Part shown: positions 8,281 through 15,243 of the stretch, in pieces
Numbering within the stretch: position 1 is the stretch's first letter
How the letters are laid out: each line of letters begins with the position of its first letter
Assembly (NCBI GenBank): GCA_903857265.1
Contig: CAIODZ010000043.1
Span: 1 to 32,342 of the forward strand
Length of the DNA: 32,342 nucleotides
From: an uncultured Phycisphaerales bacterium
GTDB lineage: Bacteria; Planctomycetota; Phycisphaerae; Sedimentisphaerales; Anaerobacaceae
Direction: 5' to 3'
Notes under the pieces: generated by a model
What the model was told of the DNA's origin: nothing
What the model saw: the letters and a program-made list of their open reading frames with translations, nothing else
Databases searched by the model: none
Translations under genes and position numbers: made by a program

Positions 8281-8671
8281 TGATTTGATTTATCTTGCGC
8301 ACAAGGCGCGAAACTTGGGATTTCTATCCCTGCCCCCCTGCCGGTTTACCCCGGCTTCCTTATCCGCCTGGCTCTCCCCGAGAAGCCACTACTTTGGTTT
8401 CGCAACAGGGGACCCAGTATTTCTACTCTCTCGCGAAGCGTCCCGCTTCGCGCCCTCTATATATAAGGTGAATTTTTGGACATTTTCAGCACTTACGAAA
8501 CACGATTTTTTGGCCGAAAACACATAAGTTCTTATGTCATAAAGAGTAAAAATTTTTTCTAAAATTGCCAGATTTTTTTTCGTAGCGCAGCGGAGATTCT
8601 CGCATGTCGTTGGCGGGGAGCCAGTTTCCCGAAAAACAAACGTTGGATTGAATTGCCTAAATTAACATCTC
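8281..8671. other. Gene-poor interval between endonuclease and transposase
   Basis: No convincing gene. It contains a perfect 9-bp stem with a 3-base loop (8432-8452, CGCGAAGCG / CGCTTCGCG) with no following T-run, so it is a REP-like palindrome rather than a terminator, and A/T-rich sequence at 8510-8580. An 80-codon open frame (8285-8527) has no recognisable features. Confidence 0.5.
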
Positions 8672-8672
8672 T

Positions 8673-8685
8673 CCGCCTTCGGCGG
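8673..8685. repeat. Small palindrome CCGCC-TTC-GGCGG
   Basis: Perfect 5-bp stem with a 3-base loop. A sister copy with loop GTA lies at 9358-9370 on the other side of the transposase gene. Confidence 0.6.
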
Positions 8686-8711
8686 ATTGGACATTTCTTA
8701 AGTATTTACCG

Positions 8712-8741
8712 CACCCGCAGGCAGGCCTACGGGCTAACCAT
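8712..8741 (-). repeat. REP-like palindrome at the 3' end of the RAYT gene
   Basis: Read on the minus strand: ATGGTTAGCCC, then a GTAGGCCTGCCTGCGGG palindrome (8714-8733). The GGTTAGCCC head and the GCCTGC centre are the same as in the copies at 9281 and 9515, but this copy is inverted. It begins 2 bp beyond the transposase stop codon. Confidence 0.75.
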
Positions 8742-8743
8742 TG

Positions 8744-9190
8744 TTACTTTTGACCGCAAACGTATGCGATTTTTTGCTGTATTTCTTCGTCGTAATAACA
8801 AAATCTTTTATCAAAACCGCGGGTCCATATCCTTTCCGTTAATCCTGTTTTTTTCAGGGCACATGTCGCGATATTTTTATATCTGGACACGGTATCTTCT
8901 ATCGATTCATTTGTTGAACCAACCACTATATGTACGTGATTTGAGAAAACCCCCAGCGCAAGTATCTCTTGATTGATTCGTTGTGCTTCTTTAAGAATTA
9001 CCTCTTCGACAATCTTTTTCTGTTTATATGTTAATCGGATGGTCTTTGATTTTTGCTGCCGTTTATTTGCCTCTTCGAGTTCCTTATCCGCCTGCAATAT
9101 CTCTCCGTCCTTAACGTATTTTTTCTCATTCCCTTGCAGCCATGTCCCGTATGTTGTCCACGTCGCCATATACCCTATCATTTTATCCAT
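8744..9190 (-). CDS. REP-associated tyrosine transposase (RAYT, Y1/HUH family)
   Basis: 148 residues from ATG 9190 (MDKMIGYMATWTTYGTWLQG); starts at 9226 or 9181 are also possible and no Shine-Dalgarno settles it. The HUH metal-binding motif is HVH at residues 85-87 in FSNHVHIVVG and the nucleophilic tyrosine is probably Tyr104 in VSRYKN. IWTRGFDKRFCYYDEE is the C-terminal block typical of RAYTs. These single-strand nucleases act on REP palindromes, and REP-like palindromes lie on both sides here. The protein stops shortly after KIAYVCGQK, where relatives usually continue for 10-20 residues, and the stop abuts a REP, so the end may be truncated. Activity is uncertain, but both catalytic motifs are intact. 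Confidence 0.85.
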   Translation of the reverse strand: MDKMIGYMATWTTYGTWLQGNEKKYVKDGEILQADKELEEANKRQQKSKTIRLTYKQKKIVEEVILKEAQRINQEILALGVFSNHVHIVVGSTNESIEDTVSRYKNIATCALKKTGLTERIWTRGFDKRFCYYDEEIQQKIAYVCGQK

Positions 9191-9248
9191 AGGACAAATG
9201 TTATCTATGACCCCGCCAATCCGCAATATATTTTTCTGTAGTTGCGCA

Positions 9249-9327
9249 TGGTTAGCCCCCCGAACCCCGCCTCGGGGTATGGTTAGCCCCCAAGCCTGCT
9301 TGGGGGTCTTGTTGCCTGCCTGGGGGT
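9249..9327 (+). repeat. REP-like palindromes, two and a half copies in tandem
   Basis: Copy 1 is at 9249-9278 (GGTTAGCCCC... with a CCCCGA/TCGGGG stem). Copy 2 is at 9281-9308, with a perfect 9-bp stem CCCCCAAGC-CT-GCTTGGGGG (9287-9306). A half copy, GCCTGCCTGGGGG, is at 9315-9327. Copies 1 and 2 begin ATGGTTAGCCCC. Confidence 0.85.
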
Positions 9328-9357
9328 TTTATTGTTTTTTGGGGGTGCTTTTAATAT

Positions 9358-9370
9358 CCGCCGTAGGCGG
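9358..9370. repeat. Small palindrome CCGCC-GTA-GGCGG
   Basis: Perfect 5-bp stem, 3-base loop; sister of the one at 8673-8685. Confidence 0.6.
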
Positions 9371-9418
9371 ACTGCAATCCTGAGGAATGCTTAACCTTTT
9401 CTCCCCCGCCCGCCGTTT

Positions 9419-9441
9419 TGGCTTGGCCATCCCTTACGGGA
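9419..9441 (-). repeat. Second REP-type element, also found before the hydrogenase operon
   Basis: On the minus strand this reads TCCCG, T, AAGGGATGGCCAAGCCA. The same 23 bases with a single mismatch occur on the plus strand at 11891-11913. Confidence 0.75.
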
Positions 9442-9465
9442 GGCGGAAACAAAAATGGTTTGTAG

Positions 9466-9483
9466 GGCGGGGTTTACCCCGCC
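9466..9483. repeat. Perfect palindrome GGCGGGG-TTTA-CCCCGCC
   Basis: 7-bp perfect stem with a 4-base loop, part of the palindrome cluster upstream of the transposase. Confidence 0.75.
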
Positions 9484-9498
9484 AACGGTTATCCTCAA

Positions 9499-9541
9499 AC
9501 CCCGTTTCGGGGCGTGGTTAGCCCCGAGGCCTGCCTCGGGG
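9499..9541 (+). repeat. REP-like palindromes, pair
   Basis: CCCCG-TTT-CGGGG, then GTGGTTAG and a perfect 9-bp stem CCCCGAGGC-CT-GCCTCGGGG (9522-9541). The GGTTAGCCCC head and CT loop match the copy at 9281-9306 even though the stem bases differ, which shows compensatory change. Confidence 0.85.
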
Positions 9542-9570
9542 TCATAAAAATGTTTCTCCCAAATATTTTG

Positions 9571-9586
9571 CCCAAGCCCGCTTGGG
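9571..9586. repeat. Palindrome CCCAAGC-CC-GCTTGGG
   Basis: 7-bp perfect stem, matching the stem of the 9287-9306 copy; the last member of the cluster before the ankyrin gene. Confidence 0.7.
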
Positions 9587-9655
9587 GGTGTGTTTCTTTG
9601 TTTTCGGGGTCTGTATTCTCGCAAAACGCGGGGCGGGAAAAAACGGTTGTCCCCG

Positions 9656-11308
9656 TTATTTCCCTTTAGCTTTTCGTATCATTTTTGCGATCTTTCCTTG
9701 TTTGTGCTTGTGTGCAATGTCCAAAGCTGTCATATCATCACGGTCTTTGATTTTAGTATTTGCTCCAGCCTTAAGCAGCAACCCTGCCACTTCGGGACTT
9801 CCTGCACGTGTGGCGACCATTAATGCAGTGCCGCCATGTACATCTTGGAGATCGAGATTTGCACCATATTCAAGCAGAAGTTTGCAAACGTCAACATTTT
9901 TGTAAAGCGCACCATACATTAGTGGTGTTATTCCAGTCACATTCCCTATGTCTGGATTTGCGCCAGCATCTAATAATAACCGCATAATCTGCGGATAACC
10001 CTGCGCCGCAGCAAACAAAAGGGCTGTCCAGCCGGCTTCTGCTCGTTCATTGACATCGAGGTTCTTTTGTTTCAAGATATCTTGTACTTGCTGTTCTTGA
10101 CCACTCTCAACAGCCCTGTGCAGTAAATGTCCAGTTTGATCCATCATACTTTTTATCATTGCTTGATTGAGCGCGAAGGATAATAATTTCCGGAGTGTCT
10201 CGCTATCCCGATCAGGATGGGTGCTGATATACTCCTCCGCATAGCTCTCCACAAGATTGATGGGAATTGTGATTTCCTGCTTACTACACTTAGGATCTAC
10301 CGGAATGAACAGGGCTCGGAGTGTTTCCTTCTTACCATTGGGCTTATAAATTCTGACGCCAAGGTTCTTAGGGCTTTGATTCTCTGGATTGCCGTCTTTG
10401 AAATAGAATTTTAGTTGAATTTCCTCCAATAGTTGGCCGCGGAAGTTAATGGGAGTTTGGGGTTGTGTATCCGAAAATTTCTCCCGCATTGCTTTCTGGA
10501 TGACCTGAGGATCCGCGTCTATGGGAATACCAAATTTTCGGACGGCCTGTATGCCATGTTTATGCAGAACATAGAAATAGTCGTGGGTATCGTGGATTTC
10601 CTTGAACCGAGCAATTCGTTTGCGGTAAGGGATATGATTTCCGCGTTCATCTTGATAGAAACAAAGTAATACTACTTGCGGTACGAGCATAAAAAGGCAT
10701 GCAAAAGCAACGAAGATAGGGCCTATTATTTGAAGCACCTTTGGCATGAAATACCAAAGAACATAATAGATAACCATTAAAATAATAATTACAGGAATCC
10801 ATACCTTGAACTGTGCGCGGGAGGCCACAGGCACACGGGGAAGATTAATGGTTTTGGCTTCCCCCTTGGTCCGAATCATAAGCGAAGCAAATGCTACAGA
10901 TGATACAAATGAGCCAATGAGAAAACCAACTGTGATAAATGTGAAATACCATGCCGGTGATATGTCCGCAAAAGAAGTGTTTGCTGCGACGAGTGAATAA
11001 CTTAACCAGAGTGCCACACAGGAAAAAAGTATTGTGAACCCAACATGCAACCGTGCGCGATATAAACGATACGATAACTGCATCCATTCCCAAATAAGAT
11101 ATAATGTGGTGGCTGCAAGCATCGCTGCGACAAAACATGAGTAAAGCTGCTGATTCACCAAAGTTACATTGAGTATTGGTAAAGTTTGAGATGAAGCAAG
11201 ACCTAAAAAACGCGCAACCAAAAGAATCGAGCCAAGCACCCAGATTAATACCTCTCCTTTGTAGGGCACTGCCGACAAATCTGGCTTGGTATCATTCATG
11301 TCATTCAT
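9656..11308 (-). CDS. Membrane protein with C-terminal ankyrin repeats
   Basis: 550 residues. The N-terminal half holds about six hydrophobic segments (for example EVLIWVLGSILLVARFLGL, ILFSCVALWLSYSLV, WIPVIIILMVIYYVLWYF and IIGPIFVAFACLFMLV). A soluble region of about 170 residues with no recognised domain follows (residues about 230-400). The C-terminus has four to five ankyrin repeats from about residue 405, with the usual G-TAL--A---G---I--LLL-AGA-P pattern. It is probably an inner-membrane protein that presents a protein-binding ankyrin face to the cytoplasm. Start ATG 11308 is followed by a second ATG at 11299; neither has a strong ribosome site. It is monocistronic, next to the REP cluster and divergent from the hydrogenase operon. 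Function unknown. Confidence 0.8.
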   Translation of the reverse strand: MNDMNDTKPDLSAVPYKGEVLIWVLGSILLVARFLGLASSQTLPILNVTLVNQQLYSCFVAAMLAATTLYLIWEWMQLSYRLYRARLHVGFTILFSCVALWLSYSLVAANTSFADISPAWYFTFITVGFLIGSFVSSVAFASLMIRTKGEAKTINLPRVPVASRAQFKVWIPVIIILMVIYYVLWYFMPKVLQIIGPIFVAFACLFMLVPQVVLLCFYQDERGNHIPYRKRIARFKEIHDTHDYFYVLHKHGIQAVRKFGIPIDADPQVIQKAMREKFSDTQPQTPINFRGQLLEEIQLKFYFKDGNPENQSPKNLGVRIYKPNGKKETLRALFIPVDPKCSKQEITIPINLVESYAEEYISTHPDRDSETLRKLLSFALNQAMIKSMMDQTGHLLHRAVESGQEQQVQDILKQKNLDVNERAEAGWTALLFAAAQGYPQIMRLLLDAGANPDIGNVTGITPLMYGALYKNVDVCKLLLEYGANLDLQDVHGGTALMVATRAGSPEVAGLLLKAGANTKIKDRDDMTALDIAHKHKQGKIAKMIRKAKGK

Positions 11309-11493
11309 TCACAGATAGCAATGATTGTGCAGTCCATATAAGCAATCCCAAAGCTCATCTGCCGGATGGCAAAGTTGACAGGCAAAGGTGCGAACTTGCC
11401 CTCCATAGCCCTTGGCGAAAGAGGGTCTTTTTTTGCAGTATATTGTTAAACTGGAAAGAAAACAAGTATTTTAAGAATTCACATCCTCAAATT

Positions 11494-11592
11494 GGCACTC
11501 GGCAATCGTCAATTGCTTAATCCGCAATCTACAATCCCAAATCCGCAATTTATTTCTCACTTCTAACTTCTCCACTGTCCGCTGCACGCTGC
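11494..11592. repeat. Degenerate heptameric tandem array, about 14 units
   Basis: Fourteen consecutive 7-mers in unbroken phase: GGCACTC, GGCAATC, GTCAATT, GCTTAAT, CCGCAAT, CTACAAT, CCCAAAT, CCGCAAT, TTATTTC, TCACTTC, TAACTTC, TCCACTG, TCCGCTG, CACGCTG. The consensus drifts through at least three themes (CCGCAAT, TnACTTC, CCGCTG) while the period stays at 7. The stretch 11309-11493 before it shows nothing recognisable. Confidence 0.75.
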
Positions 11593-11613
11593 TTGCCTTC
11601 GACGGAAGATTCA

Positions 11614-11690
11614 CAGTATCGAGAATCCAGTATCCAGTATCGAGTATCCAGCATTCTTCACTGTCCGCTGCACGCTACCCGCTATACGCT
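11614..11690. repeat. Degenerate heptameric tandem array, 11 units
   Basis: CAGTATC, GAGAATC, CAGTATC, CAGTATC, GAGTATC, CAGCATT, CTTCACT, GTCCGCT, GCACGCT, ACCCGCT, ATACGCT, all in phase over 77 bp. The second theme (nnnCGCT) is the one seen at 7497-7575. A 63-codon open frame here is only a by-product of the repeats. Confidence 0.8.
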
Positions 11691-11769
11691 AAATTCCCCC
11701 CTTGCACCCTCACCCCTGATGTGTTATCATCCCTCGACCCAATGTCATGAACCTCATCCGATATTCTGT

Positions 11770-11798
11770 TTGACTATCGGCTGACAAATCGCTAATAT
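11770..11798 (+). promoter_or_regulatory. Candidate promoter of the hydrogenase operon
   Basis: TTGACT (11770-11775), a 17-bp spacer, then TAATAT (11793-11798), a good sigma70-like pair and the best in the interval. Transcription would start near 11805 and leave a leader of about 148 bases containing the REP-type hairpin at 11891. Confidence 0.45.
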
Positions 11799-11890
11799 GC
11801 GGCATTCTTCTATTTACTATAAGCAGTACGGAAATTTTTTTGACTCTTTTTCAGTAACTGTTTTGACTTTTACGAAGAAAACTTAGTGTC

Positions 11891-11919
11891 TCCCGGAAGG
11901 GATGGCCAAGCCATTCGGG
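11891..11919 (+). repeat. REP-type hairpin in the leader of the hydrogenase operon
   Basis: TGGC-CAA-GCCA core inside a CCCG/CGGG outer stem. Its first 23 bases match the inverted copy at 9419-9441 with one mismatch, so it is a dispersed element, not a leader feature unique to this operon. It ends about 33 bases before the first start codon. Confidence 0.65.
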
Positions 11920-11952
11920 TCTTAGTGGCAAAATTAAGGTAAAGAAACGGTT

Positions 11953-13398
11953 ATGGATAATCGATTGATGCTCCTTTGTATCGTTCTTGTGCCGTGTATC
12001 GGGGCGTTTATTCTGCCCTTCGTGGGCCGAATTTCCACGGGCCTGCGAAATCTCCTTGCGCTGGCGCTGGCTTTAATCCCCCTCCTGTTAGTAATCGCTA
12101 TCCTGCCCACCGTTATGTCCTCTGGCCCGCTCAATTTCACGGCTAATATCAACAACATATTCAATTTCACCCTGTACGCCGACGGCTTAGCGGTATTTAT
12201 GGCGATTGTTTCCGCTTTCTTAAGCGCAATCATCATTTTTTACTCATTTGGCTACATCAGCCATTACGAAAACCAGAACGAATATTACCTGATGGTCCTG
12301 CTGTTCTTGGGCGGTATGTTGGGCCTGATTTTCTCAGGCAACCTCGTATTCCTATATCTTTTCTGGGAAATCACAGCCATCACAAGCTGGCGGCTCATCG
12401 GCTTTTTCAGGGATAAGCAGCACGTCATTAAGGCCGACAAGGCATTCCTTGTTACGATGTTCGGCTCACTTCTTATGCTCATCGGCTTCGTCATTGTTTA
12501 CCAGCAAACCGGCTCTTTCGACCTCCAGACCATAAAAGAAACCCTTGGCACGACCCATTTATCGAATCTGGCGGTCCTTCTAATGCTCGCCGGCATCTTT
12601 TCCAAATCCGCCACCCTCCCCTTCCATACATGGTTACCGGATGCGGGTGTGGCTCCGAGTCCGGTTACGGCGCTGCTGCACGCGGCGTTGCTTGTTAAGA
12701 TAGGTGTTTATGTGTTCGCGAGGTTGTTCATCGCGACGTTTACGATTGATGATTCCTGGCACACGATAGTTCCGGTAGTCGCGGGCGCAAGCGCATTGGT
12801 TAGCGCAGCGGCGGCGATGATTGATACCGATTTGAAACGCATAATTGCCTATTCTACCGTAAGCCAGATTGGGTTTATTTTCCTGGGCCTGTCAGTCGGC
12901 AACGAAATCGGCATCACAGGCGGGTTGCTTTACATTATGATGCATGGGCTGGCTAAGGGCGGGTTGTTCCTGTGTGCGGGAATCGTTGAGCAGAATACCC
13001 ATACAAAGGATATCACCAAGCTGGGCGGGTTGATTAAGACAATGCCCATTACGGCAATTGCGTTTCTGTTCTGTTCGTTTTCGGTTATGGGGATACCGCC
13101 ATTCGGCGGGTTCTTTAGCAAATTTATGGTTATGACGAGCACTATCAAGGCGGGCGATATGTGGATTATGCTAACTTTCCTGATAGGTGCGGTTATGACT
13201 ATTATTTACCTGCTGCGGGTGTTCAGTATGGTGTTTCTGGGTGAGGCGAAGACCAAGCCCGTCAAGGAGGGTTCAGCCACGATGGTTATTAGCGTGGCGT
13301 CGCTTGCGGTATTATCGATTATCGCGGGATTCGCGATTGCGTGGCCGACACAGTTCGTTATGGCCGCGATTCAACATCTGCCGGGGGTAATCAGATGA
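11953..13398 (+). CDS. Hydrogenase-4-type antiporter-like membrane subunit (NuoL/HyfB-like, 1)
   Basis: 481 residues, about 14 membrane segments. It is an ion-pumping subunit of the membrane arm. Conserved antiporter features: the glutamate in LYLFWEITAITSWRLIGF, the broken-helix lysine in FSKSATLPFHTWLPDA, SPVTALLHAALLVKIGVYVFAR, and LKRIIAYSTVSQIGFIFLGL with its conserved SxSQ-like turn. These charged residues form the proton path in NuoL, NuoM and NuoN. It lacks a long C-terminal lateral helix. First gene of the operon; its last codon overlaps the next start in ATGA (13395-13398). Confidence 0.9.
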   Translation: MDNRLMLLCIVLVPCIGAFILPFVGRISTGLRNLLALALALIPLLLVIAILPTVMSSGPLNFTANINNIFNFTLYADGLAVFMAIVSAFLSAIIIFYSFGYISHYENQNEYYLMVLLFLGGMLGLIFSGNLVFLYLFWEITAITSWRLIGFFRDKQHVIKADKAFLVTMFGSLLMLIGFVIVYQQTGSFDLQTIKETLGTTHLSNLAVLLMLAGIFSKSATLPFHTWLPDAGVAPSPVTALLHAALLVKIGVYVFARLFIATFTIDDSWHTIVPVVAGASALVSAAAAMIDTDLKRIIAYSTVSQIGFIFLGLSVGNEIGITGGLLYIMMHGLAKGGLFLCAGIVEQNTHTKDITKLGGLIKTMPITAIAFLFCSFSVMGIPPFGGFFSKFMVMTSTIKAGDMWIMLTFLIGAVMTIIYLLRVFSMVFLGEAKTKPVKEGSATMVISVASLAVLSIIAGFAIAWPTQFVMAAIQHLPGVIR

Positions 13399-15230
13399 CA
13401 GACAGCTTCATTTTACTGCCGATAGCCATACCTTTCGTCGCCGGACTTCTGGTGCTGTTGATTGGTCAGCAAATCCGAGGCGTCAAGGAGGCGATTGCCC
13501 TGCTTGCCACGGCTGCGACATTGGGGCTAACCATAACGCTTTTCAAAGAAAATATAAATTTCTCGATTCCCTGGACGGGCTTCGGAATCGATTTTGCTTT
13601 ACGGCTGTATCATTTCAGCGCGTTTATTCTCGTCGCGGCGGCGGCATTTTCGTTTTTGTTTGTGCTTTACAGCTGCTCATTTATGTGGGACAAGCCACGC
13701 CTTAATCAATTTTATTGCTACTTATTAATAACGCTCGCGATGACCAACGGTGCGGTGTTAGCGGATAACCTTGTCCTGATGCTGTTTTTCTGGGAGGGAT
13801 TGCTGCTGACGCTGTTCGGGATGATTGCGATAGGCAGGACCGGGGCATACAAGACGGCGATTAAGGCGTTCATTATCGTTGGTATTTCCGATTTGTGCCT
13901 GATGATGGGTATCGGTCTTGCGGGGTATCTGGCGGGCACGATGACAATCTCCAAAATCAGTTTGCCCGTCGTTGATTCGCTGGGGGCTTTGGCATTTATA
14001 CTTATGATGATTGGCGCGATTTCAAAGGCGGGGTCGGTGCCCTTCCACACGTGGATTCCCGATGCTGCGGTTGACGCACCGCTGCCCTTTATGGCGTTCT
14101 TGCCCGCATCCCTTGAGAAGCTTCTGGGCATTTATCTTCTGGCAAGAATATCGCTCGATATGTTCAAACTTCACGGCGGCTCGTGGATTAGCATGCTGCT
14201 TATGACAATCGGCGCGATTACAATACTTCTGGCGGTGATGATGGCCCTTGTGCAGAAAGATTACAAACGGCTGCTTTCGTATCACGCCGTAAGCCAGGTC
14301 GGGTACATGATTCTCGGTATAGGGACATGCCTGCCTATTGGCATTGTGGGCGGTTTGTTTCATATGATAAACCACGCGCTGTACAAGAGCTGCCTGTTCC
14401 TTACGGGCGGTGCTGTGGAAAAGCAGACGGGGACGACTGATTTGGCGAAATTGGGCGGGCTGGGATTAAAGATGCCTGTAACTTTTATATGTTTTGCGAT
14501 AGCGGCGGCGTCAATCTCGGGCGTGCCGCCATTTAACGGGTTTTACTCGAAAGAGCTTATTTATGACGCGGCATTAGTAAGAGGAAATGTGTTTTACTTA
14601 GCGGCGATTTTAGGCACGTTCCTTACCGCGGCGTCATTTTTGAAATTAGGTCACGCGGCGTTTTTGGGCAAGAGGAGCGAACAAAACGAGAACGTCAGGG
14701 AAGCCCCCTTCTTCACGATGCTTGTGCCGATGATAGTTATCGCATCGGTATGCGTGATTTTCGGTGTGTGGCATTATCTGCCTTTAGATAACCTTATAAA
14801 GCCGATTTTGGGCGAGGAACGATTGGCGGGACATGAATTTGGCCCCAATACGATGCTGATTACGGTTACAGTGATTGTGCTTATTGGCGCACTGCTGCAT
14901 CATTTGTTCGCGGTGAAGGTCAACGGCAGCGGGTACAAGGCGAGCGACCATATCCGTCACGCACCGTTCCTTGAAGGCATTTATACAAAGGCCGAGAAGC
15001 GCTGGTTCGACCCTTATGATGTCGGGTTAAAAATAGTACAGGGGTTATCAAGATTCGGCTGGTGGATAGACAGGGTAATTGACTGGCTGTATGAGGATTT
15101 CGCCGTGAAGATCGCAGCGGGGTTATCGAGCGTGATAAAACTGGCGCATACGGGAAGTTATTCACTGTATGTCGTCTGGTCGTTAATAGGCGTTTTGTTT
15201 GTCGTAATAATGTTAATGAAGTCGTTTTAG
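13395..15230 (+). CDS. NuoL-like antiporter subunit with C-terminal extension (2)
   Basis: 611 residues from ATG 13395, which overlaps the upstream stop (ATGA) and has GGGGG 7-10 bases upstream; an earlier in-frame start at 13341 would lie inside the previous gene. About 14 core membrane helices, then a C-terminal region of about 130 residues with an amphipathic stretch (FDPYDVGLKIVQGLSRFGWW) and a last helix, resembling the lateral arm and anchor of NuoL. The WEG glutamate (LMLFFWEGLLLTLFG) and the lysine in ISKAGSVPFHTWIPDA are kept. The segment after the broken helix reads AAVDAPLPFMAFLPASLEKL instead of the usual EGPTPVSALIHAATMV, an unusual variant that places a glutamate-lysine pair in this helix. 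Confidence 0.88.
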   Translation: MTDSFILLPIAIPFVAGLLVLLIGQQIRGVKEAIALLATAATLGLTITLFKENINFSIPWTGFGIDFALRLYHFSAFILVAAAAFSFLFVLYSCSFMWDKPRLNQFYCYLLITLAMTNGAVLADNLVLMLFFWEGLLLTLFGMIAIGRTGAYKTAIKAFIIVGISDLCLMMGIGLAGYLAGTMTISKISLPVVDSLGALAFILMMIGAISKAGSVPFHTWIPDAAVDAPLPFMAFLPASLEKLLGIYLLARISLDMFKLHGGSWISMLLMTIGAITILLAVMMALVQKDYKRLLSYHAVSQVGYMILGIGTCLPIGIVGGLFHMINHALYKSCLFLTGGAVEKQTGTTDLAKLGGLGLKMPVTFICFAIAAASISGVPPFNGFYSKELIYDAALVRGNVFYLAAILGTFLTAASFLKLGHAAFLGKRSEQNENVREAPFFTMLVPMIVIASVCVIFGVWHYLPLDNLIKPILGEERLAGHEFGPNTMLITVTVIVLIGALLHHLFAVKVNGSGYKASDHIRHAPFLEGIYTKAEKRWFDPYDVGLKIVQGLSRFGWWIDRVIDWLYEDFAVKIAAGLSSVIKLAHTGSYSLYVVWSLIGVLFVVIMLMKSF

Positions 15231-15243
15231 TTAAGGGACAATA

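Noticed and set aside
8432..8452. Rho-independent terminator
   Set aside because: Good 9-bp stem but no T-run on either strand and no gene ending next to it.
8285..8527. 80-codon plus-strand open frame
   Set aside because: No ribosome site, domain or composition typical of protein; it contains a perfect palindrome and A/T-rich spacer sequence.
8653..8976. 107-codon plus-strand open frame
   Set aside because: Lies mostly antisense to the transposase gene and across a REP palindrome.
11614..11690. CRISPR array
   Set aside because: Units are only 7 bp and contiguous, with no repeat-spacer structure and no cas genes nearby.
11593..11784. 63-codon plus-strand open frame
   Set aside because: Made largely of heptameric repeat units; no stop arises because of repeat composition.
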